A DNA stretch of 30,074 nt, taken from positions 1,802 to 31,875 of the IMG/VR virus record IMGVR_UViG_3300001472_000084, one strand, 5' to 3'. Shown here one piece after another: positions 15,501-23,200 of this stretch. The stretch's first letter is position 1, and each line of letters starts with the position of its first letter. The position numbers were made by a program, and so were the translations under genes. Source of the stretch: a virus. The notes beneath the pieces were generated by a model. It ran no database searches. It saw nothing but the letters and a program-made list of their open reading frames with translations, and was not told the origin of the DNA.

Positions 15501-17006
15501 ACACAGAATGGAATTGTTGTTACTGACTTTGGTAACTGCTACGCATTTGGTAATGGCGTAGAGAGCTTCCGAATCCGTGACTCAATAAAGGGCAAGGCAT
15601 TCAGTCTAGGTGAGAGAGCTTTCTCTACATCTGCTGAGGACTATCAGGAGGCTGATAGGTTTGCATCGCTTACATACAGTGGTGTGTTTAACACTGAGAC
15701 AAATGTCAATAACCTAAATGAATTTAATCTTGGGCTACTAAACTTCAAGAACCTTGAGGAGGTGTTCGGTCCCATACAGATTATATCAGGAAGAGAGACG
15801 GACATACTCACACTACAGGAGGATAAGATATCATACGTACAGTCAGGAAAGAATATTCTATCTGACGCTGCGGGTGCTAGTGCAATAACATCAGTGCCTG
15901 AAGTTTTAGGTAAACAGGTAGCAAGGGTTGAGGAGTATGGCATCAGTCAGAACCCTGAGAGCTTTGTGCAGTATGGATTCAATAAGTTCTTTACCGACTC
16001 TAAGCGTGGAGCATTGATACAGCTACGAGGCTCAGGAACTAGCGAGCAACTTAGTGTAATCTCAGAGATTGGTATGCGTTCCTTCTTTAGAAACTTATTT
16101 ATTGGTAGTGGTAACACTCAGAAGCTTGGAGCCTTTGACCCATATATGAATGAGTTTGTTATCAGCTCAAATGACATCGCTCTACCTGTAGAACCTGTAG
16201 TATTTAACTGTGGTGTAACAAGAACAGTAAATGTATCTTCTGATGGTTCAATAGTACCTCCAACTACATTCGCTGTTAACTTCGGTGAGAATGTTGGTAA
16301 CTGCACAATATCATATAGTGTAACAGCACTTTCAGCAGGGGACTCTGTTCAGATTTCTCAGTCGTATACAGGTACGTCAACATTAGTTACAAGTCCAAGT
16401 TCGGGAACATTGGTGTTTACTAAAAGCACTACACTACCTACAAACGGTAATATAGTAATTACAGCTATTCCTGCAGTTGTAGGAGGAAAAGCTACAGCTA
16501 CAGTTGAGCTTACAGTAGGTTGTCCTGAAGCAAAACAATTAACACTAGTTGAGATATCTATAACTGACCCTGCAGACTCAGGTAAGTTTATTCATAACCA
16601 ATATAATTGGGTTAGCGGAGCATACACTTCACCTTCTCACGTTAAACAGATTGCATTTAGGACATTAGGTTCAGCACCGGGTCCATTTGTCATTGCTGAC
16701 TATAGTCAAGCTACAGCCTTCCAAGGAGGAGGTGTAATACCTGCAGATGGTTCTAGGGTTGATATTACAAGTAATGCTATACCACCAAGTGATAATTATA
16801 CTTTCCCTTCTACAGGAAATAGATTGATGTTCTTGAGAAGTAGCACCCTGTACCCTAATACTGTAACGGGAATTAATAATCTACTAGCAGCAGCTACTGA
16901 TGTAACTCCATCACCAATAGTGTTACCTACGGTTACAGGAACATTTGTGATGCCTAGTGGCAGCAACAATGACTATCTATATATTATTTACGATTACTAT
17001 TCATAA
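12564..17006 (+). CDS. Tail nozzle/hub-like protein, 1480 aa
   Basis: A very long beta-rich virion protein. It begins KRHFIAGKMNKSVDERLVPN with GEYIDALNVR close behind, an opening typical of tail nozzle/stabilisation proteins (P22 gp10- or T7 gp12-position proteins, crAss-like muzzle). Repeated strands such as NYEVGIIYMDEFNRST (about 596-611) fit a beta-propeller body. A Gly/Ser linker (GGTGSSSSSAG) lies near 780-790. LGAFDPYMNEFVIS (about 1189-1202) closes the core; residues about 1213-1322 look like an Ig-like domain with two terminal Cys (CGVTRTV, TVGCPEA), followed by a separate 155-residue C-terminal beta domain ending in tyrosines. The ATG directly follows the previous stop. Base composition shifts to A/T-ending codons in roughly 13690-15330. 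Assigned by N-terminal motif, size and context. Confidence 0.74.
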   Translation: MANLKRHFIAGKMNKSVDERLVPNGEYIDALNVRLGSTEASEIGSVENSKGNTKITTLEYNGTALSDSARCIGVLDDSANETLYWLVHDPAFTVGATNKLDLIVSIDLKTDALVYHVISIRNGSTSDTTLNFNPTFLVTGIDLVEDQLFFTDDFNPPRVINVKRNYANPIANVDQFTDEELLVIKKPPVEAPTFTLNLTPGEEDYLEERFICFGYRYKYADNQYSATSQFSEPAFTPKPFFFSPESLLNEGMVNSKNQAIITYNSGGPLVVGVDLLFKESGNSIIKVIQKLDKQQEGLADNTDYTFSFNSNKIFTVLPDSQLLRLFDNVPRFAQAQTVMGNRLVYGNYVDGYDLTDKNGSLTRLEYQADLLSNEISIESLGTSLNPFTFNVDGAVTIADSKIIIDFTGIQLTSGSVISFFLNITHDSFSSNTPTSNSGVTPVAYAYVLPQDFASIHDLAISTDFKNSIGTSLPSGTILPVYDASNPTSCNGVTFTDSMNCNIENVLTGVSPNPTWTKYVSGQTSAIASPATPSAGEGMIIGSSIGSNNLELTIIAMRRVNNVGGPTANAFEYFKIENPQVTIASSPSALSLHSNRNYEVGIIYMDEFNRSTTALVSEFNSVNIPCGNAHLQNRIKVTIPPQQLAPSFATRYKFCLKPDRDGYETIYSNIYFTNPTTSYTFFLIDGENAQKVEEGSRLIVKKDSNGYASTCKYATVLEKASQVQDFFTLADVTIPAGVYMKILARDFSAVLPENSFISPGIEVTVSDFTTWPTQVYHGLSGGTGSSSSSAGSPPYGLTIPSGTNIRFRAEYLMAGVGGNNNMLIDLQFISPNNYNTIIEWFNDNNIDDIFQSQKQIIEEASPANPITLSRAPDTNASTSNYGLTYNSSDPSNVEYVWFEDLTTGEIRFVTKGFRATGLSVSLVTTEWQILRSGADVVFETEPSDSLPDVWFEGADSYAIDQATGFHSGSPAAGGGQNQNATQNGIVVTDFGNCYAFGNGVESFRIRDSIKGKAFSLGERAFSTSAEDYQEADRFASLTYSGVFNTETNVNNLNEFNLGLLNFKNLEEVFGPIQIISGRETDILTLQEDKISYVQSGKNILSDAAGASAITSVPEVLGKQVARVEEYGISQNPESFVQYGFNKFFTDSKRGALIQLRGSGTSEQLSVISEIGMRSFFRNLFIGSGNTQKLGAFDPYMNEFVISSNDIALPVEPVVFNCGVTRTVNVSSDGSIVPPTTFAVNFGENVGNCTISYSVTALSAGDSVQISQSYTGTSTLVTSPSSGTLVFTKSTTLPTNGNIVITAIPAVVGGKATATVELTVGCPEAKQLTLVEISITDPADSGKFIHNQYNWVSGAYTSPSHVKQIAFRTLGSAPGPFVIADYSQATAFQGGGVIPADGSRVDITSNAIPPSDNYTFPSTGNRLMFLRSSTLYPNTVTGINNLLAAATDVTPSPIVLPTVTGTFVMPSGSNNDYLYIIYDYYS

Positions 17007-17009
17007 GAT

Positions 17010-18023
17010 ATGGCAGGAATTACAGGAAATCATACGCTTACATACAGTGAATCCACAAAGGGATTCCCATCGTTCTATTCATATTTTCCGGATATGATGA
17101 TAGGTATGAACAACTACCTATACTCATTCAAGGGTGGTGACTTATATCGTCATAACACAAATGAGACTAGAAACAATTACTATGGTGTTCAATATAACTC
17201 AACAATAACAAGTGTAATAAATGAGAGCCCACTAGAGAACAAGATATTTAAGACAATATCTTTAGAGTCAGACGCAGCGTGGTCAGGAACATTTACATCC
17301 GACCAACAGACAACAGGAGAGATTAGTGCAGCGTGGTTTGTAAAGAAGGAAGGGGCTTGGTATGCGTTTATGAGAAATACAGGAGCAACACCTGCAGCAG
17401 CAGCGGAATACCCACTGCGTTCCTTAAATGGTATCAGTACATCAACAAGCGTAAACTCAGCGGCACCTGCAGCGGTAGAGGTAAACTTTAATATCAACAC
17501 ATCTATTGGTAGTATACTGAGCGTTGGTGATATACTGTATTTTATATCTTCACCTATTGGTACCAACTCAACATCAGGGACTACATTAACTGATGCTACA
17601 AAAAACTTTACTACTTTAGGTGTTCAACCGGGAGACACTGTAATTAACACGTCTGTTGTGCCAAACACATCAACAACGGTAAGTGTTGTAGGTACCACAA
17701 CTTTGACATTAAATACTAATATATTCCCTACAATTGGACAGAGCTACTCTATACCTGTTGGAGCAAACTCAACACCTACATTATGTGGTACGGTTACAGC
17801 AATAAACATTGACCTACCTGCAGGAACAAATCAGATTGTGGTAAACACCTCATCAGGTGCAATACCTTCGGGACAGGCAGATTACTTTATGTTTATAAAG
17901 AATCAGATTGCTGAGTCACACGGGATATTAGGGCACTACTGTGAGTTCAAACTCACCAATACAGACACCACTGCCACTGAGCTTTTTGCGGTGGAGACAG
18001 AGATGATGAAATCTTTCCCTTAA
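17010..18023 (+). CDS. Tail protein associated with the nozzle, 337 aa
   Basis: A beta-rich protein starting 4 nt after the nozzle gene. Residues about 20-50 carry a distinctive aromatic block (PSFYSYFPDMMIGMNNYLYS, then FKGGDLYRHNT and NNYYGV) that I recall next to, or fused with, nozzle proteins of Bacteroidota phages. Residues about 183-250 contain a Thr-rich domain with LTDATKNF, GVQPGDTVINTSVVPNT, VVGTTTLTLNTNIF and GQSYSIPVG, matching the same-order segment in the 317-aa connector protein. The C-terminal 50 residues (SHGILGHYCEFKLTNTDTT, AVETEMMKSFP) look compact. It is the last gene before the ejection-module promoter. Probably part of the tail tip or nozzle, but without a proven family. 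Confidence 0.65.
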   Translation: MAGITGNHTLTYSESTKGFPSFYSYFPDMMIGMNNYLYSFKGGDLYRHNTNETRNNYYGVQYNSTITSVINESPLENKIFKTISLESDAAWSGTFTSDQQTTGEISAAWFVKKEGAWYAFMRNTGATPAAAAEYPLRSLNGISTSTSVNSAAPAAVEVNFNINTSIGSILSVGDILYFISSPIGTNSTSGTTLTDATKNFTTLGVQPGDTVINTSVVPNTSTTVSVVGTTTLTLNTNIFPTIGQSYSIPVGANSTPTLCGTVTAINIDLPAGTNQIVVNTSSGAIPSGQADYFMFIKNQIAESHGILGHYCEFKLTNTDTTATELFAVETEMMKSFP

Positions 18024-18029
18024 ATTTAT

Positions 18030-18037
18030 TATCTTTG
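18030..18037 (+). promoter_or_regulatory. Bacteroidota-type -7 element TATCTTTG before the ejection module
   Basis: TATCTTTG followed by TAGG is identical over 12 bases to the site at 406-417. It lies in the 31-nt gap between the tail and internal-protein genes, 18 nt before the ATG at 18055. A flanking A/T-only dyad (ATTTATT 18024-18030, AATAAAT 18044-18050) may be chance. The -33 element is not clear. It would drive the three internal virion protein genes. Confidence 0.6.
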
Positions 18038-18054
18038 TAGGTAAATAAATATCT

Positions 18055-18789
18055 ATGCCCGTACTAGCAGCGATTGGTCTAGCGACCACAGCGATATCAG
18101 CAGGTGCATCATTTGTGCAAGCTAACAGACAGAAGAAGATGATGGAGAAAGCCAATGCCGAAGCGGCAAAGGCTATGAAGGAGGCTCGTAAGAGACTTGA
18201 TGTAAATGTATATGACGCACTAACAATCAGCGACACCCCATACGAGAGACAGCGTGAGATGGCAAATGCACAGACTCAGCAGATGATGACAGGCTTTCAA
18301 GAGCTTGGTGTTCAAGGTATGCGTGGTGCTACTGCAGCATTAGCTCAGGGTCAACAGATGCAGGGACAGATTGCTGACGCTAAGACTCAAAGGCTAGAGC
18401 AACTAGAGCAGATGCAAGCTGCTGAGGAAGGGAGGCTAAGAGATATAAACGTACAGCTTGACCTTCAAGAGGTTGAGGGAGCACAGCTTGCAGCAAGAGA
18501 TGCTGAGCAAGCTAGACAAGCGGCACTGCAAAAGGGGATAGAGAGTGGTATAAGTGCAGTAGGTCAGATAGCCGGAATGCCTGAGCTATATAAGCAGGAC
18601 AAATCCGGAGATACATTGGCTAAGTTTCGTCAAGACACTCAAGGGCAAAGAAATCTTAGTATGGATTTAGCGACAGGCAGACCTATACCAACATCAATGC
18701 CTAATATTACAAGCCTAAATGCAGCTTCTCTATATGAAAATCCATTATTACAACAGAGTGCGAATTTAGGACTAACAATACCACAATAA
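18055..18789 (+). CDS. Internal virion (ejection) protein, gp14-like
   Basis: A 244-aa protein with a hydrophobic N-terminus (PVLAAIGLATTAISAGASF, residues 2-20) followed by a basic stretch NRQKK and about 150 residues of Ala/Gln/Glu-rich helix (for example AAEEGRLRDINVQLDLQEVE), then a low-complexity tail. One membrane-prone N-terminal helix plus a long Ala/Gln coiled coil is the plan of small podovirus ejection proteins such as T7 gp14, which are released into the host outer membrane to start a DNA conduit. It is first of three genes behind the 18030 promoter and overlaps the next by 1 nt (TAATG). No sequence-level homology to T7 gp14 is claimed; the role is by architecture and order. Confidence 0.62.
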   Translation: MPVLAAIGLATTAISAGASFVQANRQKKMMEKANAEAAKAMKEARKRLDVNVYDALTISDTPYERQREMANAQTQQMMTGFQELGVQGMRGATAALAQGQQMQGQIADAKTQRLEQLEQMQAAEEGRLRDINVQLDLQEVEGAQLAARDAEQARQAALQKGIESGISAVGQIAGMPELYKQDKSGDTLAKFRQDTQGQRNLSMDLATGRPIPTSMPNITSLNAASLYENPLLQQSANLGLTIPQ

Positions 18790-20270
18790 TGGCAACATAC
18801 TACGGATATGCAGAGAGGAATGCTGAGGACCAAATAGATTGGAATGCTATAGGTAAGTCAATGAATGACACCCTATTGGCTGAGCAGAAGAGAAGAGATG
18901 AACTAAAGGCTCAGATTGATAAGGACTCAGTTGATTTTGGTGAGACACTATCTAATTACCCTGAAGGAAATCATCAGGGTATGGTTGACTCATCTATAAA
19001 CTATGCCTCAGACATTCAGAGCTATCAGCTACTACAACTAAGACTACTTAAGTCAGGAAAGATTAAGCTAAGGGATTATATTAGAAACAGAGAGAACCTA
19101 GTTCAGGGAACTAAGCAATACTACGGTATAATGGAGAAGTATAATGCTAAGTTCGATGAGTTTATGAAGCTTAAGGATGAGGGTAAGACCGGTGCTAGGC
19201 AGGCTTATCTATTAGCAGAGGTAGAGGGTTTTGGTAACCTTGCTAATACAAGACCATATATAAATCCTACCACAGGAGAAATAAGCATTGGTAAGCAGAT
19301 GTTGAAATACCCGAGCGAGCCATACGATGCGGTTTACAATCCGTATACATCACAGATGGGTTCTAAACCTGCAGACTTCAAGACCACACAGCAGTTAGAG
19401 TTTTCATTATTAGGACCACAGATGTCTTACGACTCAAATGTAGCTATTGACGAAACAGTAGAGAGGTTGGGTGCAGATTTCCAAACACTTTCAAAGTCCG
19501 GAAGTTCATCCACAAAGATTACAGACATTACAGAGAACCCCAACTTTGAGGCAGCAATAAGAAACTATTACAATAGTTATTTCGAATCTAACCCTAACAA
19601 CGCAGCAGACTTCCTTACTGACTTTATAATGCGGAGAGATGTGAACGATGTAGCTGTGCCTATAAGCTACGTAGATGACCCTAGCAAGTTGTTAGCTGAC
19701 CCAACAAAGCCTTATAACAAAAAAACTAATCCATATGTCGGATTGATGATGAAGCCTGACCCTGCACAGCCGGGTGGTGGTAGAATGGTTGCAGATATGG
19801 ACTCAGAGAGTGGTAAGGAGCTGAAAGAGTTTGGATATGAAAAGTTCAAAGAGACAGTGGAAGCACAGCTAAAAAAGAAGATTGAGTATCAGAGAGGGTT
19901 TCAATCTAGAGCTCCAATAGGTGGTTCAGGTTCTACAGACAAAGAGCTTAATGACTTCTATCAAAGAGAGCTTCAAAAAATATTTAGCATAGGCACGCTT
20001 CCATCAGGAGAGAGTAAACAATATATTTCTCGGGATAATTTATTTGAGTTTGCGGCTAAGATGAATGTACCTATTACAGAGGTAGAAGGGAAGTATGAAG
20101 GAGACCCTAACCGTTTACAAGTAGGAGATTTGAAATTACCATTAGGTGCAGATAATACAAAAATATTACAGGCTCTTGAATCTCAAGTAAGCACAGCTAA
20201 TTTAAAGGCAGCTAAAATGAAGTTGGGCTCACAAGCCGAGGGTGGAAACTCAATGGAGGTATTTAATTAG
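18789..20270 (+). CDS. Internal virion (ejection) protein, gp15-like position
   Basis: A 493-aa soluble, charged protein between the small membrane-prone protein and the giant protein. It begins MATYYGYAERNAEDQIDWNA, then long helices (about 25-120), a motif ARQAYLLAEVEGFGNLANTR (about 137-156), and PYINPTTGEISIGKQM after it. The middle contains mixed strands and helices (TQQLEFSLLGPQMSYDSN at about 199-216), and the C-terminus is Lys/Glu-rich. No membrane span or enzyme motif is visible. In T7-like phages the middle gene of the ejection trio (gp15) forms the periplasmic tunnel; the same gene order suggests an equivalent role here, but this is inference. It starts on a TAATG overlap and ends 8 nt before the next start. 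Confidence 0.58.
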   Translation: MATYYGYAERNAEDQIDWNAIGKSMNDTLLAEQKRRDELKAQIDKDSVDFGETLSNYPEGNHQGMVDSSINYASDIQSYQLLQLRLLKSGKIKLRDYIRNRENLVQGTKQYYGIMEKYNAKFDEFMKLKDEGKTGARQAYLLAEVEGFGNLANTRPYINPTTGEISIGKQMLKYPSEPYDAVYNPYTSQMGSKPADFKTTQQLEFSLLGPQMSYDSNVAIDETVERLGADFQTLSKSGSSSTKITDITENPNFEAAIRNYYNSYFESNPNNAADFLTDFIMRRDVNDVAVPISYVDDPSKLLADPTKPYNKKTNPYVGLMMKPDPAQPGGGRMVADMDSESGKELKEFGYEKFKETVEAQLKKKIEYQRGFQSRAPIGGSGSTDKELNDFYQRELQKIFSIGTLPSGESKQYISRDNLFEFAAKMNVPITEVEGKYEGDPNRLQVGDLKLPLGADNTKILQALESQVSTANLKAAKMKLGSQAEGGNSMEVFN

Positions 20271-20278
20271 AAAAGTAA

Positions 20279-23200
20279 ATGAACGAAGAAGCATTACAGC
20301 AGTTATACTCTCTAGCGAGAGGAGAGGGGTACTCTAAATCTTTTGAAGACTTTAAAGTTTTGATGGGGTCTAATGAAGATGCAATCAACAATATGTATAA
20401 TGTTGCTCAAAATGAGGGCTACCGAAAAGACATCAATCAATTTAAGACCCTTGTTGGTTTTGGAGGCGGTGAGACTGTAGAGGTTGAGACTCAGGTACAG
20501 GAGGAAGTTCCTGTAAAAAAAAAAGAAGATACGGTATCTCCATCGGGACTTTCTTCATTGGGGTTACCATCGGTTACTGACATTATTGAGGAGAAGGTTG
20601 CCGGTCCTCAAGAGACTGTAGAGGTTGAGACTCAGGTACAGGAACCACAGGCTCCTCCATCATCAGACGGTGAAATAAAACAAAGCTTCTTAGACAGAGT
20701 AGGAGAAAAGGCACAAAGGTCTATAGATAAAAAAGAAGAGTATCAAACATACAATCCTGCTGTCGCACCTAAATCAGCTCCCACTGATTTCACAAAATAT
20801 AAAGACTATCTACCTGCAGGTGTCAAAGAGATACCTAATGCTCTTCAGGTTCTTAAAGGGGAGTACAACGCTGTAGTTCCATTCGACCAAGCAGAGTATG
20901 AAAAAAATCCTGAGGCTTATCAGATTATTTACAACAATAAGGTAAAGGATTACGAAGAGTATCTTAAGGGTGAGAAGGGATATATCAAGGGATATGATGG
21001 AAAGTATTACAGCTCAGATAAGTTCTCTCCGGAAACAATATTAGAGAAGGAGTTGGCTACACTTCGTTCTAGGGACGGTAACCTAATGGATTTAGGAGAT
21101 GAGGCTATCGTAGATAGAATATCTGAGAGACTAGGTAAGTTTGGTTTTGATGTAAAATATGACCCTGCAAAAATAAATATTCCTGAAGGTAGGCTAGGTT
21201 CTGCTATCACTATAACATCACAACACACGGGGAATAAGGTAGAAATTAACACCGATAGAATAAACTTTATCGACTTAATGAGAGGCGATGCTGACCGTGA
21301 GGACGCTCAAGAATTAGATAAACTAAATGCATTTGTTCTAAAGAACTTTGATGAAGATAAGGTCGAGGTAAAGGATTTACTTAAGGGATTGTCTGCTCAA
21401 GACAAGGCATCTATGGGTGCCGAAGCTGAGCGTAAGTATGAGACGCTGAGTGTAGGTAGAACAATCTCAGATGCTGAGGATATGGTTGTTGGTATCGACA
21501 AACAGATTGAGGCCGCCAATAAGATGTTGGAGGAGGCTCAGGCTATGCCTGACTACGAGGAGGCAGTTAGCACAAGTGTAGGCTCAGGAATGTTGATGGG
21601 TACAAGTCTTAGAGGAGTAAATAAAAAGAAAGCCTTAAAGCTTAAGCAGGCTAAGGCTCAGTTAGAATATCTTAATCAACAGAAGAAGGATGCTGATGCA
21701 TTACTAAAGTCAGCAGAGGAAGGTAAGCAGGTACAGGCTACAAAGTTTGCATCAAAGGTTCTTGGTGAGCAGATGATGACCGAGAGTGAGAGACTTGAGA
21801 ATGAAGCCAAGAAGCTTAGCTATACAAAAAAGGTTAGTGATGATATAGATTCTAGGCTTAAAGCAGCAGCAGAAAAAGCAAAGACAGCTACAACTCAGGA
21901 GGAAATAAATGATATAGCTGCTCAGAGTGAAGATGACGTAAAGACATATAACGAGCTCGCAAGGATTGCTACCGAGCAGCAAAACGACTACAGGTTGGAT
22001 GCTGAAAACCTACGAAAAGATGTAGGTCGAAAGATAATCCTTGACTCTCAGGTAGGTGGCCTTACAGGCTCTATAGTTAGAAGCTTAGCATCAGGTGTTG
22101 GTGGTTTAGCTGAGGGGGCTGTTGAAACATTTTTTGGAGACATATATGCCAACATAAATAATATGTTCTACGATGAGAATGAGGAGGGATATCTTACAGA
22201 TGCGGAACGTAAAAAAATAAAAGAAGATTCAATACAAGATGATTTAGTAGGATATGTAAGCGATAAGTTTGGTATCACTGATGAGGCAATGGAATCATAT
22301 CGAAAGGGCCTTAGCCTTCAGGATATGATAAAGAATGTTAAGGAAGGCAAGGAAGCTTTAGAGGGTAGCAATTGGTTTACTGAAGGTATCTACGGTATGA
22401 TTGAATCATTGCCTGCTATAGCTACATCTCTTATTACTCCTCAAGCTAGCATCTTATCCTTTGCTGCAATGGGTATCAATGGTCTCAACAAGGAGATGGA
22501 AAGCAATCCAATGTTTGCAAATGTATCTGAGAACGAGAAGCTATTACTTACCCTACCATACGGTGTTGTCATAGGTGTACTTGAAAACTATGGATTTAGA
22601 AATGCTCTTAACAACTCATCCCTTGTAAGTAAAATAATGTTCAAGGCTCTTAAAAAATCTAAGAAGACAACAAACAGAAACTTTAGAGAGCTTGTTGTTG
22701 ATGAGGTTGAAAATAAATTACAAAAAGGAGGATTACTTCTTGGTGCATCAACACTTTCAGAAATGGAAACCGGTGCTGCACAGCAGGCGGTAGAGGGATA
22801 TATGAAGGAGGCTTATGATGTAGCCAAGGGTATGGACTACTTCAAGCAGTCTATTGATTTCTTAGATGGCAAGTATATTACCAAAGAGTTTATAGACGAG
22901 GTATGGAAAGCAGGACTGTCAGAGGCAGTTGGAGGTTTTGCAATGGGAGCAATGCCTGCAATCTCACAGGCACGTAAGAATAATACTATAGCGGAGATTC
23001 CTATAGGAGCCTTTATGGTATATGAGAAGGCAATGCTAGACCCTGCAATCAGAAGGGCACAGACAATGAGAATTACCGAGCAGGTTGAGCTTGGATTAAA
23101 AACAAAAGAGCAAGCAGCCAAAGAGGTGCAGGACTACGACATAACAATCGGTCAACTTCGTGCTATACCTAAAGAGTTTGACTTGAAATCAAGACAGCAG

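Noticed and set aside
13910-15943. Minus-strand and alternate + frames of 82-116 codons inside the nozzle gene
   Set aside because: They lie within a continuous 1480-codon frame with recognisable tail-protein sequence and have biased, low-complexity composition.
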